Position numbers and translations under genes: made by a program
Shown here: one piece after another, positions 38,979 through 44,933 of the stretch
How positions within the stretch are numbered: the first letter of the stretch is position 1
How the letters are laid out: each line of letters starts with the position of its first letter
Origin: a virus
Strand: one strand, 5' to 3'
Length of the DNA stretch: 44,933 bases
Virus record (IMG/VR): IMGVR_UViG_3300010391_000059
Coordinates: 1-44,933 of that record
Notes under the pieces: model-generated
Databases searched by the model: none
What the model saw: the letters and a program-made list of their open reading frames with translations, nothing else
What the model was told of the DNA's origin: nothing

Positions 38979-40127
38979 ATGGCACAGGAAAACGAAGCAC
39001 TTAGCCGAATGCCGCTAAGCGGCGAAGAGCAAGAGATGCGCGAGTTGGCTTTGCCGGAGCCGCAATTCGCGCTGGCAAAGGAAGTGGCTCCGTCCGGTAT
39101 AGCGGCGGCGGCCATTCAGGAAATTCAGGCTGCGGTAATCTTGGCGAAGCGCTTCCCGCGAGACGAAGACGGCGCGTTCCAGAAGATCATCAAATCCATG
39201 CGACGTCCCAAGATGGCGGAGATGGCCACCTACGAATACCCCAGGGGCGGGCAAACGATCTCCGGCCCGAGCATCTATCTGATGCGGGAGATGGCGCGCT
39301 GTTGGGGCAACTGTCGGAGCGGCTTCGTGATCATCGCGCAGGACCCGGAAAACGTGAACCTGCGGGCTTACGCCTGGGACATGGAGACGAACCGAGCGCA
39401 GTCCCAAGACGCTACGGTGCGGAAACTGATTCAGCGGAAACAAAAGGACGGCTCCACAAAATGGGTCATCCCCGACGAGCGCGATCTGCGCGAGCTTGTG
39501 AACAACATCGGAGCGCGCGCGGAGCGCAACTGCATTCGAGCGATCATGCGGCCCGACTATATCGAGGACGCCGTAGCGATGGCGAACGAGACGCTGGAGA
39601 ACCAAGCGGCAGAAGATCCCGAAGGCCAGAAAAAGAATATCCTCGTGGCGTTTGGGGAGATCAACATAAGCTCGGAGATGCTTGTGGAGTTCCTGGGGCA
39701 TCCACTGGGCCAGGCATCGCCAGCCGAAATCACCAAGCTGCGGAACATCTTCAAGACGATTCGGGCCGGGGAGAAAAACTGGATTGATTACGCCCCTGGG
39801 CAGAGTGCGGAACAAACGCAGGAGAAAACGGCCCGAAAGACCGCAGCGAAGACGGAGGCGCTGAAAGGCCGCATCGCCACGGAACGGCAGAGAAAAAAGA
39901 AAGCGGCACCGGAGCCGGAGGCGTCCGCGCAGGATGATCGGCCGGGTCTGAGTGAGCAGAACTTCAAGACGGCGATGGCGGGCTTCCGGGAGAGTAAGCC
40001 TGATCTGGTCCGCAACGTAATGCAAGAGTGTGGCTACCACTCGGAGTTTGCCATGCCGGATAGCGATTCGGAGCGCGCCCGAGTCTGCGAAGCGGTGGAA
40101 GTTGCAATCGCGGCCGGCAAGCCTTGA
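38979..40127 (+). CDS. RecT/Erf-like single-strand annealing protein (382 aa)
   Basis: The central domain shows AEMATYEYPRGGQTISGPSIYLMREMARCWGN, AYAWDMETNRAQS and WVIPDERDLRELVNNIGARAERNCI, a set found in phage single-strand annealing proteins beside YqaJ nucleases. The C-terminal part is Lys/Ala-rich linker (KTARKTAAKTEALKGR) then a small helical domain. Together with the exonuclease it forms a two-component recombination system for replication and circularisation. Ribosome site TAGGAGG. Confidence 0.8.
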   Translation: MAQENEALSRMPLSGEEQEMRELALPEPQFALAKEVAPSGIAAAAIQEIQAAVILAKRFPRDEDGAFQKIIKSMRRPKMAEMATYEYPRGGQTISGPSIYLMREMARCWGNCRSGFVIIAQDPENVNLRAYAWDMETNRAQSQDATVRKLIQRKQKDGSTKWVIPDERDLRELVNNIGARAERNCIRAIMRPDYIEDAVAMANETLENQAAEDPEGQKKNILVAFGEINISSEMLVEFLGHPLGQASPAEITKLRNIFKTIRAGEKNWIDYAPGQSAEQTQEKTARKTAAKTEALKGRIATERQRKKKAAPEPEASAQDDRPGLSEQNFKTAMAGFRESKPDLVRNVMQECGYHSEFAMPDSDSERARVCEAVEVAIAAGKP

Positions 40128-40155
40128 AATCCAGCAAGCGGCAAAGGAGTGAGCA

Positions 40156-40383
40156 ATGCAGTGGATACTCAAGACTGCAGGTCAGCGGTGGGAGCAGGAA
40201 GCCAGCACTTTTCAAGACGCTATCAGAATCGCATGGAAGAAGCGTCCACCCAAATCAGTCGGCTTTCTAGTGGAAGGATCGCTCGCCACAAATGCGAGCG
40301 AGGCAACTACGCTTTACACAACGGGAGAAAAGGCTTTGGGGCGGGCTGGATTCTCGGTTGAGGAACGGACTGCTCCAAAGTAG
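40156..40383 (+). CDS. Hypothetical protein (75 aa)
   Basis: Starts MQWILKTAGQRWEQEASTFQDAI; aromatic N-terminus, beta-like middle, no motif. AAAGGAG stands 7-8 nt before the ATG at 40156. Unknown. Confidence 0.6.
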   Translation: MQWILKTAGQRWEQEASTFQDAIRIAWKKRPPKSVGFLVEGSLATNASEATTLYTTGEKALGRAGFSVEERTAPK

Positions 40384-40389
40384 TGAGGC

Positions 40390-40704
40390 ATGAAGGAAAC
40401 ACATCCATTCGTTCAGTATTGCGGGCGCCGCTCCGCCTGTGATGAAGGGCTGCGATACGTGAAGCGTTTCCGTTCGCCGGGAGAATGGTGGGAGCGCGGC
40501 ACTATTGCACGGTATATGGCGTGGTTGGTGGTGGCGATAAGTACGAATGAACCTGGGCAGTGGTACTCGGCTGTTGGATGGAAGCGGCTGGAGAAGCAGT
40601 TGCGAGCGGAGCTTGGCGGCGTAGGTCTAGACTATGACGGCCCGTCTGCGGGCGAGATACGCCGGCTGATCCCGCAATGTCCGTGGAAGCGCGGGAAGAA
40701 ATGA
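40390..40704 (+). CDS. Hypothetical protein (104 aa)
   Basis: The segment ACDEGLRYVKRFRSPGEWWERG followed by ARYMAWLVVAIS is like a small domain seen in many phage proteins ('ACxEALxWV...TLxEAWxxCxRGDWMxWL'). It ends WKRGKK. Function unknown. Confidence 0.6.
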   Translation: MKETHPFVQYCGRRSACDEGLRYVKRFRSPGEWWERGTIARYMAWLVVAISTNEPGQWYSAVGWKRLEKQLRAELGGVGLDYDGPSAGEIRRLIPQCPWKRGKK

Positions 40705-40763
40705 CATCGCCGGTCGCGGGACCGGTAGCAAGTTGGCCCCATCTTAAAGCGGGAGGAGAACAA

Positions 40764-41018
40764 ATGTCCGTACAAACTGTTACGCGGGCCGTCCAGGTCA
40801 ACGTCTGTGATGAGTGTAGTGCTGAGAACGAACACTTGGACAGGTGCGGAATTTGCCGGAAAGACAAATGCACTGCGCACATGGCCTACTCCTTCGATGA
40901 CCTTTACCGCCATTCACCACAAGCCAGAGTTTGGGGACAAGGTCGTCACGTCTGCAAAGAGTGTGCTGGCACCAAGGTTGGGACTATCGGTGCACTCCTG
41001 GATTTGATGTTGGCGTGA
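40764..41018 (+). CDS. Multi-cysteine zinc-finger protein (84 aa)
   Basis: MSVQTVTRAVQVNVCDECSAEN, RCGICRKDKCTAH and VCKECAGTKV give seven Cys and two His in a treble-clef or double-ribbon arrangement. The start at 40764 was chosen for GGGAGGAG upstream. Unknown role. Confidence 0.7.
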   Translation: MSVQTVTRAVQVNVCDECSAENEHLDRCGICRKDKCTAHMAYSFDDLYRHSPQARVWGQGRHVCKECAGTKVGTIGALLDLMLA

Positions 41019-41053
41019 AGAAGGCCCGCAAGCGGCGGAGGAAAGGAGGGAAG

Positions 41054-41242
41054 ATGATGGGCAAAGAAACAAGGCCGCACCCGGCTACAGTCCTAAGAGT
41101 TGCGATCTCAAAGACTTTGGACGGTGAGAGTGATTATATGCAGATCATGTCAGCCGATTCAATTCCGGATCCATTTTCCGTCAACATCATTCTTGTGGGA
41201 ACCATTATCGTTGATGACAGGAGAACCGCAGGCCAAAAGTGA
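41054..41242 (+). CDS. Hypothetical protein (62 aa)
   Basis: Start MMGKETRPHPATVLRVAISK with AAAGGAGG upstream (second ATG at 41057 is an alternative). A hydrophobic beta-like end (VNIILVGTIIVDD). It overlaps the next gene (GTGA). Unknown. Confidence 0.58.
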   Translation: MMGKETRPHPATVLRVAISKTLDGESDYMQIMSADSIPDPFSVNIILVGTIIVDDRRTAGQK

Positions 41243-41964
41243 TCTTCCTCGCATCCCTTCCCGCATTCCGGCACGTTACCCAGCGGCTCTTGCCGCGCCA
41301 TCTAACGCCCGCGCAGATCGTGGAGCGGATCAACAGGATTCACGGCAACGCCGCGAACGGTACGATCCACGACAAGGTGGTCGCGCTGTGGAAGATGGAG
41401 GCGTTGGGGGCGCGGCTGGGGATGCTTGGCGAAGCCGGGCTTGGTCCCGAAGCGATCATCGGCTCTGGCTGCGCCGGGCCTGAGATTGTCATGGTTGGCT
41501 ATGGGGCAGGCGAAGTAGCGGCAAGGGGCTTCAACGCCGAGTACCTCCAATACCTATTTGGAGCCAAGGTTTTCCCGGAAGAAATCGCTTATGCCTGGGA
41601 AGGCGTCGGCCACATGCTGGCCCTGCAATACTTCCCACTGCACCGCTGGCTGCTGGGGCTGCCCAAGGTGGTGTGCAATTGGCGCGGCGGTCCTGAAGCA
41701 AATAGGACGTTCTTTGAACTTTGGGCCAATGATCGCGTCAAATACGGGTATCAGCGAATGATGTACCTATGCTTAGGACGTAAGGAATGGCTGAACCGTG
41801 GTGGTGCCCAGTTCGCCCACGCGATGATTCGGCATCGGGAGTGGGGCAAGCTATACTTGCGCGCTGAAGGCACTGGTTTTGAAGAAAAGCCGCTGCCGGG
41901 AGAGGCCGCCGCAAAAGAGTTCTTGAATAAGGTTTGGCCGGATGGAGGGGAAGGACGCCGATGA
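41239..41964 (+). CDS. Hypothetical protein (241 aa), family not recognised
   Basis: GTG start overlapping the previous stop. Helical, with many Gly/Ala residues (GLGPEAIIGSGCAGPEIVMVGYGAGEVAARGF) and aromatic clusters (FFELWANDRVKYGYQRMMYLCLG). It is the largest unassigned gene in the right arm. It has no signal peptide, though VVCNWRGG and long hydrophobic-aromatic stretches suggest a well-packed enzyme-like core. No motif assigned. Confidence 0.62.
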   Translation: MIFLASLPAFRHVTQRLLPRHLTPAQIVERINRIHGNAANGTIHDKVVALWKMEALGARLGMLGEAGLGPEAIIGSGCAGPEIVMVGYGAGEVAARGFNAEYLQYLFGAKVFPEEIAYAWEGVGHMLALQYFPLHRWLLGLPKVVCNWRGGPEANRTFFELWANDRVKYGYQRMMYLCLGRKEWLNRGGAQFAHAMIRHREWGKLYLRAEGTGFEEKPLPGEAAAKEFLNKVWPDGGEGRR

Positions 41965-42125
41965 TCCAAGCAGTTATGCAGACTAAATTCTTCAGGATCA
42001 TCGCCGATGATAATCTGCCGAAATCCGAGATCTGGTTCGTCTCAGCGAAGAATTGGTTAATACTGAATCTGGAGACCGGGCAATACCGCTACGTGGAGGA
42101 TGTTGATGGCCGACGAGCCAAGTGA
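41961..42125 (+). CDS. Hypothetical protein (54 aa)
   Basis: MIQAVMQTKFFRIIADDNLPKSEIWFVS at the start, then NLETGQYRYVEDVDG: a small beta protein. The start at 41961 overlaps the previous stop (ATGA). Unknown. Confidence 0.6.
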   Translation: MIQAVMQTKFFRIIADDNLPKSEIWFVSAKNWLILNLETGQYRYVEDVDGRRAK

Positions 42126-42336
42126 GAAATGCGGGACGTGCAAAGGGGAAGGAGGCATTTGGCAGAAGAGTGCCAATGGCGCATGGATTACCGGGTACTG
42201 GACCTGCCCATCTTGCAAAGGCACGGGGCGCAGGCCCAGGAAAACCCAAGAAAACCAAAAATTCCCCAATCCCAAACCAAAGACTCCCATAGGCCAAGTA
42301 ATCCAAAGTGGGCGTGTCCCACCCGGGGACAACTGA
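42106..42336 (+). CDS. DnaJ-type CxxCxGxG zinc-finger protein (76 aa)
   Basis: Two CxxCxGxG-like motifs (CGTCKGEGG and CPSCKGTGR) as in the cysteine-rich domain of DnaJ, but with no J-domain. The tail is basic and Pro-rich (KFPNPKPKTP). GTGGAGG lies 6 nt before the chosen ATG at 42106. Probably a small metal-binding protein; partner unknown. Confidence 0.68.
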   Translation: MADEPSEKCGTCKGEGGIWQKSANGAWITGYWTCPSCKGTGRRPRKTQENQKFPNPKPKTPIGQVIQSGRVPPGDN

Positions 42337-42345
42337 GGATTACGA

Positions 42346-42483
42346 ATGGGAGCAATTCAAAATGGACTTCAAACCCTTCTTACAGAGCATGCCCCGGCGC
42401 GAATCAACGAGCCTTTGCTGGCGTCCGTCCGGTGCCGATGGCTTCTGAAGGGGACTTATATACATGACTCCAGCGGATCGTAA
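42346..42483 (+). CDS. Possible small gene (45 aa)
   Basis: Begins MGAIQNGLQTLLTEHAPARI; TGAGGA lies 7 nt upstream and its TAA is directly followed by the next ATG. Its 3' end overlaps the 27-bp inverted repeat (42450-42476), so part of the sequence may be constrained by that repeat rather than by protein. Confidence 0.45.
   Translation: MGAIQNGLQTLLTEHAPARINEPLLASVRCRWLLKGTYIHDSSGS
42450..42476 (+). repeat. Imperfect 27-bp inverted repeat, left copy
   Basis: GGGGACTTATATACATGACT and the next bases CCAGCGG recur inverted at 43022-43048 with two mismatches. The core is AT-rich (ACTTATATACAT) in GC-rich DNA. Confidence 0.75.
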
Positions 42484-42783
42484 ATGAGAGAAACCTATTG
42501 CGACTATCACGGCTTCCGGGATTTGTGCTGCGCATTTGAAAGGAAGAAGCAAATGGGTAATAAGACAAAAGGACTCTACGAGAAGTTCAAGGTTGAGAGA
42601 ACCGACGGGAAGTCGGAACCGGGCCAAAAACACCACAGATGCCATTACTTCGTCCTCGATCTGACCCACGATTTATTCGGCAGAATCGCAGCCGCAGCTT
42701 ACGCGAATGCTTGTGAAGATGAGTACCCACTGCTTGCTGCTGATCTATGGAAATGGTTGAAAGAGAGGAAGCACAATGGCTGA
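42484..42783 (+). CDS. Hypothetical protein within the inverted-repeat segment (99 aa)
   Basis: MRETYCDYHGFRDLCCAFERKK at the start has a Cys/His group; the rest is soluble (HHRCHYFVLDLTHDLFGRIAAAAYANAC, YPLLAADLWKWLKERKH). This resembles a small phage protein whose C-terminal helix follows a conserved YFVLD..HD segment. It overlaps the next gene by 8 bp. Confidence 0.68.
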   Translation: MRETYCDYHGFRDLCCAFERKKQMGNKTKGLYEKFKVERTDGKSEPGQKHHRCHYFVLDLTHDLFGRIAAAAYANACEDEYPLLAADLWKWLKERKHNG

Positions 42784-43033
42784 ATTTATTCGGTTTGTGG
42801 ACACGGGATACCTTGGCAAAACGAAGCGCTGGCTTGTGGAGAACAAGCGACCCGAGCAGCCTGTTGGGACGATTTCTTGGTATGGACCTTGGCGGTAGTA
42901 TTGCTTTTTCCCGCTGCCAAACACGGGTTACAGTGCTGGTTGTCTCGGGGATATTACGGAGTTTTGCGCTCGGCAGACTAACGATCATCGCTTTGCGAAT
43001 GGGAGAGTCGGCCCAAAGCAGCCGGTGGAGTGA
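42776..43033 (+). pseudogene. Small phage protein interrupted by an in-frame amber codon
   Basis: From ATG 42776 the frame reads MAEFIRFVDTGYLGKTKRWL ... GTISWYGPWR, then TAG (42896-42898), then continues naturally as YCFFPLPNTGYSAGCLGDI ... GPKQPVE to TGA 43031-43033. The intact family I recall has WRQYCF at this place, so a CAG-to-TAG change is likely. Other genes of this phage end in TAG (for instance the giant ejection protein), so the code is not reassigned. Either the gene is knocked out, or the codon is read by a suppressor tRNA, or there is a sequence error. Confidence 0.65.
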
Positions 43034-43048
43034 TGTATATAAGTCCCC
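43022..43048 (-). repeat. Imperfect 27-bp inverted repeat, right copy
   Basis: Reverse complement of 42450-42476 with two mismatches (GGGGACTTATATACATCACT, then CCACCGG). It overlaps the stop of the amber-interrupted gene. The two copies bound 599 bp. Confidence 0.75.
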
Positions 43049-43117
43049 ATTATTTCCCTTTGCCATAAATTAGGCTTAATTATGTCTTAATTCTGTTTAG
43101 GCCAAAGGAAAATTAAA
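43049..43117 (+). promoter_or_regulatory. AT-rich leader before the metalloprotease gene
   Basis: Strikingly AT-rich 69 bp (TAAATTAGGCTTAATTATG, then TCTTAATTCTGTTTAGGCC) in a GC-rich genome, with the word TTAGGC/TTTAGGC twice, 25-26 bp apart. The ribosome site is AAAGGAA. It probably contains the promoter and possibly operator sites of the protease gene, but I cannot assign -35/-10 boxes. It holds no GTACTAGGAC motif. Confidence 0.45.
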
Positions 43118-43753
43118 ATGAGAATCATCGTAATCCTACTTTTCTGTTGCAGCCTCGCGGTCGCTTGCGACATCCCGAGGAACGTGACAATCCATTCTGC
43201 CAACCCCTGCGCGACCTGGGCGCGGCTCACTCGAGCGTGGGAAGAAGCCAACAAGAAAATGTGGCTCTACGGCTACTGGCTCGAAGCGCCAACCGGACGG
43301 GCCAATCCCTATCGGTTCAGGGCCATCGAAGATGCCGGTTCTTTGGTGGTTTATGAACATCCCGGCGCAAGTTTCCAGGAAGGAGGCCGCGTTTGGGGGG
43401 CGTACTTCCGGGCATATCCTACGGAGATTCACTTTGCCGCCGGCTACACGGTGGACGGGGAACTTTGGGACCCGCTGCCGCACGAGGTCGGGCACTGGCT
43501 ATGGTGGCTTGAGCGAGACCGTTACGGGGCGCGCTACGTCGAGCTGGGCCATGGCACGCCAGACGACCCTTACTACCAGCTCTATAAGGCTTTCGGAAAC
43601 ATCCTGTACTGTCCGCACCCGTCTGTTTACGGTTGCCGAACTGTGGCTGAAACGGAAGAAGGTCCCCCGTGGGTGCAGGCTGCGCCTTACGAAACTCAAA
43701 GATCCGTGGAAATTGAAGCAGGTGGGGCAGCGATTTTTGAAGGAGCGCCATGA
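43118..43753 (+). CDS. Secreted HEXXH zinc metalloprotease-like protein (211 aa)
   Basis: MRIIVILLFCCSLAVACDIP is a signal peptide with cleavage at AVA|C; the Cys could also be lipidated, though the lipobox is imperfect. HEVGHW (residues 122-127) is the zinc-binding HExxH of metallopeptidases, with a later His in ELGHGTP as a possible third ligand. The fold has Trp/Tyr-rich strands (WLYGYWLEAP, VWGAYFRAYPTEIHFAAGY). Next to the integrase and with its own AT-rich leader, it looks like a lysogenic-conversion gene. Substrate unknown. Confidence 0.72.
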   Translation: MRIIVILLFCCSLAVACDIPRNVTIHSANPCATWARLTRAWEEANKKMWLYGYWLEAPTGRANPYRFRAIEDAGSLVVYEHPGASFQEGGRVWGAYFRAYPTEIHFAAGYTVDGELWDPLPHEVGHWLWWLERDRYGARYVELGHGTPDDPYYQLYKAFGNILYCPHPSVYGCRTVAETEEGPPWVQAAPYETQRSVEIEAGGAAIFEGAP

Positions 43754-44589
43754 GGGCGAAAACTCCCAATCTGTCTGACGCTCGGGTTCGCTGGGTCGCG
43801 CATCTCGAAAGCCTGGGTAGGGCGTCGCGCACGCTTAGCAAATACGATGCGGTGCTACGGGCGCTCGATAGATTCCTAGGAACGCCGGTGACTCTTGCGC
43901 GGGTCACGCGCCAGGATGTCGAGCGATTCTGCCTGTGCTATGGCGCGCCTGCCAGCGCCACCAAAGTCAAGCGGGCAGAGATTGTCCGGCAGTTTTTTTC
44001 GTGGGCGCAAGCGCAGGGCTGGACTGTGAAGAACCCGGCCGCTGGGCTTGAGGCCCCGAAAGCTCACTCCAGGCCGATCGTACCACTGACGCCGGAACAG
44101 ATTGAGGCCCTGCTCGAGAAACTGGCGTCGCCGAACGGCCACGCCTCCCTCGCCTGCTACGCACTGGTGGAAGTCATGGCCGCAACGGGCCTTCGGCTCG
44201 GCGATGCGCTCCGGGTCGCGCCTGAGATGGTTCACGATGGGCAACTCTGGCTCCGCACCGAGAAAACCGGCGCCGATCTGGTCATCGCTCTCCCCGAACG
44301 GCTGCTGCCCAATGTCGCTCTCATCCAAAGCTGGGTTGCTGGCAGGAACCAGCGGACCGTTGTCCGAAAAGTTCAAAGGCGGCTGAAAAGGGCCTTCGTT
44401 GACGCCAGGCTGCCCCTGGCTACGCCGCACACCCTCCGCCATACCAGGGCATCCGTTCTAGCCTCTCGGGGGGCTTCTACGCAGGAAATAGCGTGGTGTT
44501 TGGGAATCTCCGCGGCGACGGCAGAGCGGACTTACGTGCATTTGACACAAGCGGCAAGAGAACGCGTGGCGCAACTCCAGGCTGGCTAA
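43750..44589 (+). CDS. int: Tyrosine-recombinase integrase (279 aa)
   Basis: Catalytic residues of the Xer/lambda-Int class are all visible: Arg149 in TGLRLGD, Lys172 in TEKTGAD, His227 and Arg230 in HTLRH and the nucleophile Tyr262 in ERTYVHL. The N-terminal SAM-like core-binding domain (RVRWVAHLESLGRASRTLSKYDAVLRAL) is present. There is no arm-binding domain, so it resembles a simple XerC/D-like integrase. It integrates the circular genome into the host chromosome. It overlaps the protease gene (ATGA). I see no clear attP; there is no tRNA-like sequence nearby. Confidence 0.93.
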   Translation: MRAKTPNLSDARVRWVAHLESLGRASRTLSKYDAVLRALDRFLGTPVTLARVTRQDVERFCLCYGAPASATKVKRAEIVRQFFSWAQAQGWTVKNPAAGLEAPKAHSRPIVPLTPEQIEALLEKLASPNGHASLACYALVEVMAATGLRLGDALRVAPEMVHDGQLWLRTEKTGADLVIALPERLLPNVALIQSWVAGRNQRTVVRKVQRRLKRAFVDARLPLATPHTLRHTRASVLASRGASTQEIAWCLGISAATAERTYVHLTQAARERVAQLQAG

Positions 44590-44693
44590 TCCCCGATTTC
44601 GGCCAGGTGGCAGCAGATCCAGCCCCCTCGCCGCACCGGCTTCCCATCCAGTTCGACTACACGATAACACGGCTGTCCGCACCAATTGGGCAC
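44586..44693 (-). CDS. Possible small Cys-rich protein ending the leftward operon (35 aa)
   Basis: From GTG 44691-44693 the minus strand reads VPNWCGQPCYRVVELDGKPV, RRGGWICCHLAEIGD. Four cysteines and one histidine suggest a zinc site. Its TAG overlaps the integrase TAA on the other strand. The ribosome site is weak and the start uncertain, but the composition is protein-like and it follows the coupled operon. Confidence 0.42.
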   Translation of the reverse strand: MPNWCGQPCYRVVELDGKPVRRGGWICCHLAEIGD

Positions 44694-44707
44694 GCCTGGT
44701 GGTGTCT

Positions 44708-44908
44708 CTATGACGTTGAGCAGGGAGATGTGACGGCTCCGTGCATAACCAGCCTGACGAGAAGGTGGTTACGCGAAAAGATGTGACACGGAATGAAGGC
44801 CCCACGCTGTTTCGTTTCCCAGAAACCCTCGTTGCCGGGGGCCAAGGATTCATGGATCCGCGTTACTTCTGCGTATGGAATATCGCGGTAGCGCGTGCGG
44901 ATCAGCAT
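44708..44908 (-). CDS. Hypothetical protein starting in the terminal repeat (66 aa)
   Basis: MLIRTRYRDIPYAEVTRIHESLAPGNEG at the start. ATG at 44906-44908 equals 72-74 on the left copy, where it overlaps the TGA of the preceding operon gene as TGATG. The gene therefore exists across the circle junction. Unknown function; a Cys/His end (FIPCHIFSRNHLL) is visible. Confidence 0.6.
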   Translation of the reverse strand: MLIRTRYRDIPYAEVTRIHESLAPGNEGFWETKQRGAFIPCHIFSRNHLLVRLVMHGAVTSPCSTS

Positions 44909-44933
44909 CAGTTCAACCCCAGCGCGTAGTATC
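44835..44933. repeat. Terminal direct repeat, right copy
   Basis: Identical to 1-99; see the left copy. Unique genome length after removing one copy is 44,834 bp. Confidence 0.95.

Noticed and set aside
42776-43033. Genome-wide reassignment of TAG to Gln
   Set aside because: Several intact genes use TAG as their normal stop (giant ejection protein, endolysin, 92-aa gene before the annealing protein), so a recoded genome is not supported.
44458-44853. 131-codon minus-strand frame over the integrase end
   Set aside because: It is antisense to conserved integrase sequence, Arg/Ser/Pro-rich and without a ribosome site; the 66-aa and 35-aa frames explain this strand better.
1-44933. CRISPR array, rRNA or tRNA genes
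   Set aside because: No regularly spaced repeats and no rRNA or tRNA folds were seen on either strand.

Overview
The window looks like the complete genome of one temperate, probably short-tailed (podovirus-like) double-stranded DNA phage, about 44.8 kb. Its first 99 bases are identical to its last 99 (1-99 = 44835-44933), and a minus-strand operon reads through that junction with a TGATG stop/start overlap. The contig is therefore circularly closed and the 99-bp repeat is probably an assembly overlap. Evidence for a phage is the ordered terminase, portal, scaffold, capsid, connector, tailspike, ejection protein, endolysin series. Evidence for temperate life is a tyrosine integrase and a small Xre-type repressor. 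No sheath, tail-tube or tape-measure gene is visible, and a very large internal (ejection) protein is present, which suggests a short tail. The host is not shown directly. Strong GGAGG/AAGGAG ribosome sites, sigma70-type promoters and moderately high GC suggest a Gram-negative soil-type bacterium; an acidobacterial host is only a guess from the style of the fibre-like proteins.

Layout. (1) A leftward operon of about nine very small genes runs from 1522 down to 74 and across the junction to 44586. Its promoter lies at 1555-1582, with a cluster of three operator-like sites just upstream (1615-1671). (2) 1.7-2.6 kb is accessory DNA with an IS1595/ISXO2-type transposase remnant and a gene-poor stretch. 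(3) Rightward early genes (2.6-6.7 kb): small coiled-coil protein, Dam-type methyltransferase, replication protein, DnaB helicase, J-domain protein, RusA resolvase. (4) Packaging and virion genes (7-35 kb): TerS, TerL split in two frames, three small proteins sharing a C-terminal NFLRR motif, portal with a zinc ribbon, scaffold, capsid, a set of fibre-like proteins with Sec signal peptides, connector, beta-helix tailspike, tail hub, and ejection proteins including a 1,896-residue polyvalent protein with a DdrB/ParB-like domain. (5) Lysis: holin-like proteins and an M15 endolysin. (6) Regulator and recombination block (36.3-43 kb): Xre repressor, small zinc-ribbon proteins, YqaJ exonuclease, RecT-like annealing protein and many small unknowns. 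(7) A secreted HEXXH metalloprotease and the integrase close the circle.

The most notable signals are: a shared operator (ATTGTRRGTACTAGGACYG) at several promoters, including that of an apparently leaderless repressor gene; a leader RNA with mutually exclusive stems over the ribosome site of the replication gene; three adjacent proteins with the same C-terminal motif in different codons; a tail-fibre gene broken at a G8 tract; an in-frame amber codon inside a small gene bounded by a 27-bp inverted repeat; and several exported proteins encoded among the virion genes.
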